In this document: positions 1 through 5,227 of the stretch, in pieces
Numbering within the stretch: the first letter of the stretch is position 1
Layout: each line of letters starts with the position of its first letter
From: an uncultured Ruminococcus sp.
Lineage (GTDB): Bacteria; Bacillota; Clostridia; Oscillospirales; Ruminococcaceae
Direction of reading: 5' to 3'
Length of the DNA: 5,281 bases
Assembly (NCBI GenBank): GCA_945876155.1
Contig: CAMCMW010000145.1
Span: 1-5,281 of the forward strand
Translations under genes and position numbers: made by a program
The notes under the pieces: generated by a model
Databases searched by the model: none
What the model was told of the DNA's origin: nothing
What the model saw: only the letters and a program-made list of their open reading frames with translations

Positions 1-60
1 AAGCACTTCCTTGAACACCCGGTTAGCGGAGAAGTGTTCAGCTGTAATTTAGGAGAATAA
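1..60 (+). CDS. C-terminal tail of an upstream gene, possibly glutamate racemase (partial)
   Basis: Frame 1 is open from the window edge to a TAA at 58-60 and encodes 19 residues beginning KHFLEHPVSGEVF. The stop lies 4 nt before the start of the next gene, and that gene's Shine-Dalgarno (51-55) sits inside the last codons of this frame, the usual arrangement for adjacent co-translated genes. The pattern 'FL..P..GEV......L' near the terminus resembles the end of glutamate racemases (MurI), which finish with an 'FLG..i..v..v.l'-type segment. From memory, a murI / DUF1934 / argS order also occurs in Clostridia. The family call is therefore an inference from a very short tail plus context. That some upstream CDS ends here is fairly likely; that it is murI is only possible. 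Confidence 0.5.
   Translation, partial: KHFLEHPVSGEVFSCNLGE
51..55 (+). promoter_or_regulatory. Ribosome binding site fixing the TTG start of the DUF1934 gene
   Basis: AGGAG lies 9 nt upstream of the TTG at 65-67. An in-frame TAG at 50-52 blocks any earlier start, and there is no ATG or GTG between the Shine-Dalgarno and the TTG. The site lies within the last codons of the preceding frame, so translation of the two genes may be coupled. Confidence 0.75.
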
Positions 61-64
61 AAAT

Positions 65-505
65 TTGGATTCTGAAAATTTTGTAATAGAAATGAAAAGT
101 ATTCAGTCCATATATAACGACAGGACTGAAACGGAGCTTACGACTGCCGGAAAATTCAGACGAAGTGACGACAAGTATACGATAAGCTATCTTGATTCTG
201 AGGCGACCGGATTTGAAGGCTCGGAAACTGAAATAACCGTTACCGGAAACAAACTTGCCTCCATTATAAGGAGAGGCAGTTCAAGCTCAGACCTTGTAAT
301 TGAGCCGGGGAAAAGGCACCACTGCCATTACTCCACTCCATACGGTGAAATGGTTATCGGAATTTACACTCACACAATTGAAAATAAGCTCAGTGAAAAC
401 GGCGGCAGCTTATACATGAAATATACAATCGACATCAACACAAGCTATATGTCGGACAACGAAATAATAATGAATATCAAGGCGGCACCCCATACCGGCG
501 GCTGA
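65..505 (+). CDS. DUF1934 (YwiB-like) small beta-barrel protein
   Basis: This encodes a 146-aa soluble protein with no signal peptide or membrane segment. It matches my recollection of the DUF1934 family (the YwiB type of Bacillus), whose members are predicted calycin/lipocalin-like beta-barrels of about 140 residues with no firmly established biochemical role. Recognisable stretches are 'KYTISYLDSEATGFEGSETE' near residues 37-56, 'RRGSSSSDLVIEPGK' at 69-83, 'YSTPYGEMVIGIYT' at 89-102 and 'GGSLYMKYTIDIN' at 113-125. The Y-x-TPYG motif and alternating hydrophobic strands are typical. The start is TTG with AGGAG 9 nt upstream, and an in-frame TAG at 50-52 rules out an earlier one. It sits 4 nt after the upstream gene and 49 nt before argS with no terminator, so it is probably co-transcribed with both. 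Family membership is well supported; function is unknown. Confidence 0.88.
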   Translation: MDSENFVIEMKSIQSIYNDRTETELTTAGKFRRSDDKYTISYLDSEATGFEGSETEITVTGNKLASIIRRGSSSSDLVIEPGKRHHCHYSTPYGEMVIGIYTHTIENKLSENGGSLYMKYTIDINTSYMSDNEIIMNIKAAPHTGG

Positions 506-535
506 TACCGTACGGGCGTTACCTTAAAAAAGCAC

Positions 536-542
536 AGAAAGG
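536..542 (+). promoter_or_regulatory. Ribosome binding site of argS
   Basis: AGAAAGG ends 12 nt before the ATG at 555, a slightly long spacing. A similar AGAAAGGA precedes the regulator gene at 2499, which supports this as the usual Shine-Dalgarno style here. The 49-nt gap after the DUF1934 gene contains no T-run terminator and no convincing promoter, only the short palindrome CCGTACGG at 508-515. Confidence 0.55.
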
Positions 543-554
543 CTGGTTTTACCA

Positions 555-2321
555 ATGGCAGACTTATTAAAGCTTGCATCATCACAGGCAAGGGAAATAA
601 TCCTCGATTCCTTAGGCAGACTTGTTTCCCTGGGAAAGGCTCCGGCTGAACCTCTTCCGGATTTTATAATTGAAATTCCTACTGACAAAAGTCACGGCGA
701 TTTTGCGGCAAATGCGGCAATGGTCATGGCAAAGGCTTTCAGACTTGCACCAAGAAAAATAGCAGAGCTTATCTGCGAAGAGGCTGTACTTGACGGTACA
801 TACTTTGAAAGAATGGAAATTGCAGGTCCGGGCTTTATCAACTTTTTCCTCTCGAAAAAATGGTTCTCAGCAGTTGCGGACACTGTTATATGCGAGGGCG
901 ACGGCTACGGCAGAACAAAGACTGGTGCCGGAAAAAGAGTACTGGTTGAGTTCGTTTCCGCTAACCCTACAGGCCCTATGCACATCGGTAATGCAAGAGG
1001 CGGAGCGATAGGCGACGGTCTTGCAGAGATTCTTGACTGGGCTGGCTACAGCGTTGAAAGAGAGTTTTACGTAAACGACGCCGGCAATCAGATTGAAAAA
1101 TTCGGCAAGTCCCTCGACCTGAGATATATGCAGCTTTGCAGTAAGGACGGTCTTGCTGTTATGGCAAAGTCCGGCAACGAAACTGATAAGATATGCGAGG
1201 CAATATACAACGATTCCGAAACATTCCCTATGCCGGAGGACGTTTACCTGGGAATGGATATTATTGCCCATGCCCACAATTTCTTTATGGAAAACGGTGC
1301 AGGTCTTTCAAAACAGCCGGAAGAGGAGCGCAGAAAACAGCTTGTTGCATACGCTCTCCCGAAGAATATCGACGGTCTGGAAAAAGACCTGGGCAAATAC
1401 CGTATCACCTATGATACATGGTTCCGTGAAAGCACTCTCCACAATGACGGTTCTGTAAAGAAAATCGTTGAGATGCTGACTGAAAGAGGCTACACCTACG
1501 AAAAAGAGGGTGCGATATGGTTCAAGTCCTCTGAGCTTGGTGACGAAAAAGACAGAGTTCTCGTCCGTGCAAACGGTATCCCGACCTACTTTGTACCGGA
1601 CATTGCCTACCACTACAACAAGCTTGTGACAAGAGGCTTTGACAAGGCGATTGATATTTTCGGTGCAGACCACCACGGCTATATCCCGAGAATGAAAGCC
1701 GCCCTTACTGCTCTCGGCGTAGATGCGGACAGGCTTGACATCGTTATCATGCAGATGGTAAATCTTGTGAAGGACGGAGAAAAGTACAAGCTTTCAAAGC
1801 GTTCCGGAAAGGCAATTACCCTTTCAACTCTCCTTGACGAAATTCCGATTGACGCTGCAAGATTTTTCTTCAACTACCGTGAACCGAATTCACATTTTGA
1901 CTTTGACCTTGACCTGGCAGTTGAAAAATCTTCCCAGAATCCGGTGTTCTATGTTCAGTACGCTCACGCAAGAATATGCAGTCTTATTACTGCACTGAGA
2001 GTTTCCGGATATGACGTTGAGTCCTACAATGCGGAGGAGCTTGACATTCTGGACAAGCCGCAGGAAATCGAGCTGATACGCCATCTTGCGTCACTTCCGG
2101 AGGTTATCGACAGCGCCGCAAAGACCTACGACCCGTCTAAAATTACCAAATACGCAGTTGAACTTGCGACCCTCTTCCACAAGTTTTACGACGCCTGCAG
2201 TGTGAAAAATGCTGAAACAGAAGAGCTTAAAAAAGCAAGACTTGTACTCTGCCGTGCTGTACTTCAGGCACTCAGAAATACTTTATCAATATTAAAAATT
2301 GACAAACCGGAAAAAATGTGA
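555..2321 (+). CDS. argS: Arginyl-tRNA synthetase (class I, ArgRS)
   Basis: This 588-aa cytoplasmic enzyme charges tRNA-Arg with arginine using ATP. The N-terminal additional domain covers about residues 5-97, with 'IPTDKSHGDFAANAAM' at 41-56 and 'GPGFINF' at 91-97. The class I catalytic core opens with 'VEFVSANPTGPMHIGNARG', giving the HIGH-type motif HIGN at 143-146. The KMSK-type loop is KLSKRSG at 412-418, so the second lysine is retained. 'IFGADHHGYIPRM' at 368-380 is another family block. The C-terminal DALR anticodon-binding domain runs from about 462 ('NPVFYVQYAHARI') to the family-like end 'LKIDKPEKM'. Length is in the usual range (about 550-590); the segment near 195-225 looks longer than in many homologues. 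ATG start follows AGAAAGG. No T-box leader is visible upstream; the gene appears to be read from a promoter outside the window. Its TGA stop doubles as part of a downstream promoter. Confidence 0.98.
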   Translation: MADLLKLASSQAREIILDSLGRLVSLGKAPAEPLPDFIIEIPTDKSHGDFAANAAMVMAKAFRLAPRKIAELICEEAVLDGTYFERMEIAGPGFINFFLSKKWFSAVADTVICEGDGYGRTKTGAGKRVLVEFVSANPTGPMHIGNARGGAIGDGLAEILDWAGYSVEREFYVNDAGNQIEKFGKSLDLRYMQLCSKDGLAVMAKSGNETDKICEAIYNDSETFPMPEDVYLGMDIIAHAHNFFMENGAGLSKQPEEERRKQLVAYALPKNIDGLEKDLGKYRITYDTWFRESTLHNDGSVKKIVEMLTERGYTYEKEGAIWFKSSELGDEKDRVLVRANGIPTYFVPDIAYHYNKLVTRGFDKAIDIFGADHHGYIPRMKAALTALGVDADRLDIVIMQMVNLVKDGEKYKLSKRSGKAITLSTLLDEIPIDAARFFFNYREPNSHFDFDLDLAVEKSSQNPVFYVQYAHARICSLITALRVSGYDVESYNAEELDILDKPQEIELIRHLASLPEVIDSAAKTYDPSKITKYAVELATLFHKFYDACSVKNAETEELKKARLVLCRAVLQALRNTLSILKIDKPEKM

Positions 2322-2327
2322 TATTAT
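2299..2327 (+). promoter_or_regulatory. Sigma-A promoter overlapping the 3' end of argS
   Basis: A perfect -35 TTGACA at 2299-2304 is followed, after exactly 17 bp, by a -10 TATTAT at 2322-2327 (5 of 6 consensus bases). TG at 2319-2320, one base before the -10, gives an extended -10, and this TG is part of the argS stop codon TGA (2319-2321). The predicted transcription start is near 2333-2335, giving a leader of about 165 nt before the regulator gene at 2499. The -35 and spacer are coding sequence for the last residues of ArgS. This is the only strong vegetative promoter I can find in the window, and it would drive the regulator-ftsE-ftsX genes. Confidence 0.82.
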
Positions 2328-2339
2328 AGTTATAGTACA

Positions 2340-2376
2340 AGTTACAGTTCAGTTACAAATGATTAATCGTTTGTAA
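2340..2376 (+). promoter_or_regulatory. Candidate operator: AGTTACA direct repeat plus 24-bp palindrome
   Basis: AGTTACA occurs at 2340-2346 and again at 2351-2357, offset by 11 bp, about one helical turn. The second copy leads into a near-perfect palindrome at 2353-2376: left arm TTACAAAT, centre GATTAATC (itself palindromic), right arm GTTTGTAA. The only non-complementary pair is T2360/G2369, which would be a G-U pair in RNA. The site lies immediately downstream of the predicted transcription start, a good position for a repressor. It could equally act as an RNA hairpin (10 bp, UUAA loop). No T-run follows it, so it is not an intrinsic terminator. The binding protein is unknown; autoregulation by the adjacent regulator is a guess. 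Confidence 0.6.
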
Positions 2377-2430
2377 GAGATGACATTTTATAAAAGTTTA
2401 AAAACCCCTGAAATGCTTATATCTTAATAT

Positions 2431-2460
2431 CCTGTGTGTTACAATTTGTAATATATCAGG
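2431..2460 (+). promoter_or_regulatory. Second palindrome / leader RNA hairpin in the regulator 5' UTR
   Basis: The core TTACAA-T-TTGTAA at 2439-2451 is a perfect inverted repeat. In RNA the stem extends outwards through G-U and A-U pairs with one bulged base (2456) to CCTG (2431-2434) pairing with CAGG (2457-2460), about 13 bp around a 3-nt loop. It ends 38 nt before the ATG at 2499 and 22 nt before the Shine-Dalgarno, and no T-run follows. It carries the same half-site as the 2353-2376 palindrome, so it may be a second binding site for one protein or part of a structured leader. Confidence 0.5.
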
Positions 2461-2482
2461 TTCGTGAAAAGAAAAATAAAAC

Positions 2483-2490
2483 AGAAAGGA
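2483..2490 (+). promoter_or_regulatory. Ribosome binding site fixing the regulator start at 2499
   Basis: AGAAAGGA lies 8 nt before the ATG at 2499-2501. A longer in-frame reading from GTG at 2436 exists, but that codon sits inside the 2431-2460 hairpin and has no Shine-Dalgarno. Its 21 extra residues are also not conserved-looking, so the ATG is preferred. Confidence 0.75.
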
Positions 2491-2498
2491 ATACCCCT

Positions 2499-3584
2499 AT
2501 GTCTAACAGATTATTTCAAGGTCTTGTACACCAGATGAGAGACGCTGTAAACGCCGTTATCGGTGTTGTGGACGAAACTGCTACAATTATTGCCTGCAGC
2601 GACCTCACAAAGGTCGGAACAACAAATGAGTTTGTATCTCTTGACCTGAATGACTCCCATGATATTTTCATTCGTGACGGATATACCTACAAGCCTTTCG
2701 GCTCAAGAGTTAAGCCGGAATACGCTGTTTTTGTGGAGGGCGTTGATGACAATGCCGCTAAGTACGCCACAATTATGGCTATAAGTCTGTCCAACATCAA
2801 GCAGTATTACGACGAAAAGTACGACAGAAACAATTTCATAAAGAATGTTGTGCTTGACAACGTTCTGCCGGGTGATATCGTTATCAAGGCGAGAGAACTG
2901 CATTTCAATGCTGAGATAAGCAGAGTTGTATTTCTCATAAGAATCGTTTCAGCAAACGATATTTCCGCTTACGACGTAATCCAGAACCTCTTCCCGGACA
3001 AAAACAAGGACTTCGTTTTCAACATCACAGAAAGCGACATCGTGCTGGTAAAGGAAATCAAAAGCACAGTTGACTCAAAAGACCTTGAAAAGCTTGCCCG
3101 TTCTATTTCCGATACACTCAGCAGTGAATTCTACACAAGAGTAAATGTGGGAATCGGTACTGCCGTTGTGGGTGTAAAGGAACTTGCACGTTCGTTCAAG
3201 GAGGCACAGATGGCTCTTGAAGTCGGCAAGGTTTTTGATACGGACAAGAATATCGTAAGCTATGATAACCTTGGTATCGCAAGACTTATCTATCACCTGC
3301 CTACGACTCTCTGTGAAACATTCCTGCACGAAGTATTCAAAAAGGGAAGCATCGAATCTCTTGATCACGAAACACTGTTCACGATTCAGAAATTCTTTGA
3401 GAACAACCTTAACGTTTCTGAGACATCAAGAAAGCTTTTTGTACACAGAAATACCCTTGTTTACAGACTGGAAAAAATCAAAAAGCTGACAGGACTTGAC
3501 CTCAGGGAATTCGACCATGCTATCATTTTCAAGATTGCCCTTATGGTTAAGAAGTATTTATCCGCAAACCCGGTTAAATTCTGA
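2499..3584 (+). CDS. PucR/CdaR-family transcriptional regulator
   Basis: This 361-aa soluble protein has the architecture of PucR/CdaR-type regulators, which bind DNA through a C-terminal helix-turn-helix and sense a ligand through N-terminal domains. Residues about 1-100 form a variable sensor region; 'AVIGVVDETATIIACSD' near 19-35 recalls the start of a sugar-diacid recognition domain but is divergent. 'FIKNVVLDNVLPGDIVIKARELHF' at 113-136 is a typical linker. Residues about 138-245 form a GGDEF-like domain of this family without a catalytic GGDEF motif ('VNVGIGTAVVGVKELARSF' at 215-233). The HTH_30-type domain is at about 294-352, with 'NVSETSRKLFVHRNTLVYRL' at 305-324 as the helix-turn-helix. 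It has its own promoter and a palindrome-rich leader, and precedes ftsE by 61 nt without a terminator, so it is probably co-transcribed with ftsEX. Family is well supported; ligand and targets are unknown, and 'sugar diacid' should not be assumed. Confidence 0.88.
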   Translation: MSNRLFQGLVHQMRDAVNAVIGVVDETATIIACSDLTKVGTTNEFVSLDLNDSHDIFIRDGYTYKPFGSRVKPEYAVFVEGVDDNAAKYATIMAISLSNIKQYYDEKYDRNNFIKNVVLDNVLPGDIVIKARELHFNAEISRVVFLIRIVSANDISAYDVIQNLFPDKNKDFVFNITESDIVLVKEIKSTVDSKDLEKLARSISDTLSSEFYTRVNVGIGTAVVGVKELARSFKEAQMALEVGKVFDTDKNIVSYDNLGIARLIYHLPTTLCETFLHEVFKKGSIESLDHETLFTIQKFFENNLNVSETSRKLFVHRNTLVYRLEKIKKLTGLDLREFDHAIIFKIALMVKKYLSANPVKF

Positions 3585-3610
3585 TGAACTGCATGGGACA
3601 GATAATTTAC

Positions 3611-3626
3611 GCCGGATATTTCCGGC
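3611..3626 (+). other. GC-rich hairpin just before the ftsE ribosome binding site
   Basis: GCCGGA (3611-3616) and TCCGGC (3621-3626) are perfect complements around a TATT loop. The hairpin lies in the 61-nt gap between the regulator and ftsE and ends 5 nt before the GGAAGG Shine-Dalgarno. There is no following T-run, so it does not look like an intrinsic terminator. It may affect mRNA stability or tune ftsE translation. The structure is seen directly; its role is inferred. Confidence 0.5.
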
Positions 3627-3631
3627 TTAAA

Positions 3632-3637
3632 GGAAGG
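3632..3637 (+). promoter_or_regulatory. Ribosome binding site fixing the TTG start of ftsE
   Basis: GGAAGG ends 8 nt before the TTG at 3646. A GTG at 3637 is in the same frame, but it overlaps this Shine-Dalgarno and so cannot use it. FtsE proteins normally begin 'M-[IV]-E-[FL]-x-N-V-S', which matches a start at 3646 (MVELKNVSV). Confidence 0.75.
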
Positions 3638-3645
3638 TGTCCAGA

Positions 3646-4332
3646 TTGGTAGAACTGAAAAATGTGTCAGTCACCTACTCAACAGGTGTTGACGCACTTA
3701 ACAATGTAAGCTTAAAGATAAATGACGGAGAGTTTGCTTTTGTTGTCGGCTCATCAGGTGCCGGAAAAAGTACTCTTATCAAGCTTATATTAAAGGAAAT
3801 TGACGCAACAAGCGGAGCTGTTATGGTCAATGACTATAACCTCAGTACACTTAAAAGAAAGAAAATTCCTGAGTTTCGCAGAACTATCGGATTCGTCTTT
3901 CAGGATTTCAGACTTATCCCTTCAATGACAGTCTACGAAAACATTGCTTTCGTACTCCGTGTTATTGACGCACCGAAAAAATACATAAGAAAAAGAGTGC
4001 CTTATGTAATAAGTCTTGTGGGACTTCAGGAAAAATCCAATTCATATCCGAATCAGCTTTCAGGCGGTGAGCAGCAGCGTGTTGCCATTGCAAGAGCGCT
4101 TGTGAATGACCCCCAGCTGATTATTGCCGACGAGCCTACGGGAAATATTGACCCGGAGCTTTCCTATGAAATCGTTGACCTCCTCAAGGGTATAAACGAC
4201 TGCGGTACAACCATTCTTATGGTTACCCATGAGCATGACCTTGTACGTCATTTCGGCGGAAGAATCATTAACATAGATTCCGGCGAAATCGTCTTTGACG
4301 AGGTGATTGGAGGGGTCAATGATGAAGATTAG
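3646..4332 (+). CDS. ftsE: Cell-division ABC transporter ATPase FtsE
   Basis: This 228-aa cytoplasmic ABC ATPase is of normal length for FtsE. Walker A is GSSGAGKST at 35-43, the Q-loop glutamine is Q86 in the FtsE-like 'FQDFRLIPSMTVYEN', the ABC signature is LSGGEQQR at 138-145, Walker B is LIIADEPTG at 158-166 with catalytic E163, and the switch histidine is H195. All catalytic elements are intact. FtsE pairs with FtsX and uses ATP hydrolysis to drive conformational changes that activate cell-wall hydrolases outside the membrane; it is not known to transport a solute. The start is TTG with GGAAGG 8 nt upstream; the GTG 9 nt earlier overlaps that site. The gene overlaps ftsX by 11 nt and follows the regulator with no terminator. 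Other MacB/LolD-type ATPases look similar, but the 'FRLIP' stretch and the adjacent ftsX make FtsE nearly certain. Confidence 0.97.
   Translation: MVELKNVSVTYSTGVDALNNVSLKINDGEFAFVVGSSGAGKSTLIKLILKEIDATSGAVMVNDYNLSTLKRKKIPEFRRTIGFVFQDFRLIPSMTVYENIAFVLRVIDAPKKYIRKRVPYVISLVGLQEKSNSYPNQLSGGEQQRVAIARALVNDPQLIIADEPTGNIDPELSYEIVDLLKGINDCGTTILMVTHEHDLVRHFGGRIINIDSGEIVFDEVIGGVNDED
4309..4313 (+). promoter_or_regulatory. Ribosome binding site of ftsX inside the end of ftsE
   Basis: GGAGG (in the run GGAGGGG, 4309-4315) precedes tandem ATG codons at 4319 and 4322 by 5 and 8 nt. The site is within the ftsE coding sequence and the start codons precede the ftsE TAG (4330-4332), so translation is probably coupled. 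The 8-nt spacing and the family-typical 'MKIS..RYL..QG' opening favour 4322; 4319 would add one methionine. Confidence 0.75.
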
Positions 4333-5227
4333 CGGTATAAGATATCTGACAAAGCAGGGTTTTGAAAATGTGTGGAAAAACAGAATGATGGCGTTTGCGT
4401 CATTTTGCGTACTGCTTGTTTCAATACTGCTTGTGGGTATTTCAATCCTTTTTTACATCAACATCAATTCCATGATTGGCGGTGTTGAAAACAAAAACGA
4501 GGTAATCGTTTATCTTGATGACAACACAACCAATGCCCAGATACTGGAAATGCAGACGCTTCTGGGAAATATGGACAATGTGGATAAGGTTGAATTTTAT
4601 TCCAAGGACAAAGCATTTGATGATATGAAAAAAAGCATGAATGAATATGAGGAACTTTTTACCTCCCTCGAAGGGGACAACCCTCTTCCGGATTCATTCA
4701 GACTTAAAATAAAGGATATTGCACTTACATCTGAAACGGTTACTCTTATCAATGAGCTTGACCATGTATACTCTATAAGAGCCGCTTACGATTTCGTTAA
4801 TATTCTTACGGAGATGAAAAAGATTGTAACTCTTATAGCTTCTGCTATTATTATTGCCCTTGCTATTGTTTCTATGGTCATTATTTCCAATACAACAAAA
4901 GCAAGTGTGTTTGCAAGAAGAAATGAGATCAGTATTATGAAATACGTTGGTGCGACCAACGCTTTCATTCGTATCCCGTTCTTTGTTGAGGGAATGATAA
5001 CCGGTATGGCTGCCGGAGTTGTTGCTACTGTTATAACATGGATAGGATATGACGCAGTTGTAAATCTGCTTACTGAAGAGGTAAATATACTTAATATTAT
5101 CGGTACGGGAAGTATTCTTCCTTTCAGCGATATTATTATAAAGGTGGCACTGTCATACATTATTTCCGGAGCAGTTGTGGGCGCTCTGGGAAGTGTTCTC
5201 AGTACCAGAAAGCATCTGAACGTATAA
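4322..5227 (+). CDS. ftsX: Cell-division membrane protein FtsX
   Basis: This 301-aa integral membrane partner of FtsE has the canonical four-helix layout. A short cytoplasmic N-terminus 'MKISGIRYLTKQGFENVWKNRMM' leads into helix 1 (about 23-47). A large extracellular domain of about 120 residues (48-167) contains 'NEVIVYLDD' at 59-67, 'VEFYSKDKAF' at 90-99 and 'NPLPDSFRLKI' at 120-130. Helix 2 is at about 168-190. A cytoplasmic loop holds the signature 'ARRNEISIMKYVGATNAFIRIPF' region (198-220). Helices 3 and 4 are at about 220-242 and 270-293. In Gram-positive bacteria the extracellular loop contacts peptidoglycan hydrolases or their regulators of the CwlO/PcsB type; no such gene lies within this window, but one could follow. 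It overlaps ftsE by 11 nt, as expected for a stoichiometric pair. No truncation or unusual residue was noticed. Start at 4319 is an equal-frame alternative. Confidence 0.96.
   Translation: MKISGIRYLTKQGFENVWKNRMMAFASFCVLLVSILLVGISILFYININSMIGGVENKNEVIVYLDDNTTNAQILEMQTLLGNMDNVDKVEFYSKDKAFDDMKKSMNEYEELFTSLEGDNPLPDSFRLKIKDIALTSETVTLINELDHVYSIRAAYDFVNILTEMKKIVTLIASAIIIALAIVSMVIISNTTKASVFARRNEISIMKYVGATNAFIRIPFFVEGMITGMAAGVVATVITWIGYDAVVNLLTEEVNILNIIGTGSILPFSDIIIKVALSYIISGAVVGALGSVLSTRKHLNV

Noticed and set aside
12..40. Inverted repeat TGAACAC (12-18) / GTGTTCA (34-40) considered as a terminator
   Set aside because: The loop is 15 nt, no T-run follows, and it lies within the coding tail of the upstream gene just before the next ribosome binding site.
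867..1676. Reverse-strand open frames opposite argS (867-1277 and 1308-1676)
   Set aside because: They are shadows of the argS reading frame, with no Shine-Dalgarno, no family resemblance and no supporting promoter.
2353..2376. Palindrome considered as an argS transcription terminator
   Set aside because: The stem is AT-rich and is followed by GAGATGACA rather than a T-run. It also lies downstream of the new promoter, so an operator or leader role fits better.
2380..2427. Possible 15-codon leader peptide (ATG at 2380, TAA at 2425) and a 5-codon one (2359-2376) in the regulator leader
   Set aside because: Neither has a properly spaced Shine-Dalgarno, and there is no run of a single amino acid codon to suggest attenuation.
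2439..2451. TTACAATTTGTAA considered as a BlaI/MecI-type operator (TACA/TGTA half-sites)
   Set aside because: The half-sites are separated by 3 nt rather than the 2 nt I recall for that family, and no BlaI/MecI or beta-lactam resistance gene is nearby.
3578..3606. Possible separate promoter for ftsE with GATAAT (3601-3606) as -10
   Set aside because: At 17-bp spacing the -35 would be ATTCTG, a poor match, and there is no extended -10 TG. Co-transcription with the regulator is simpler.
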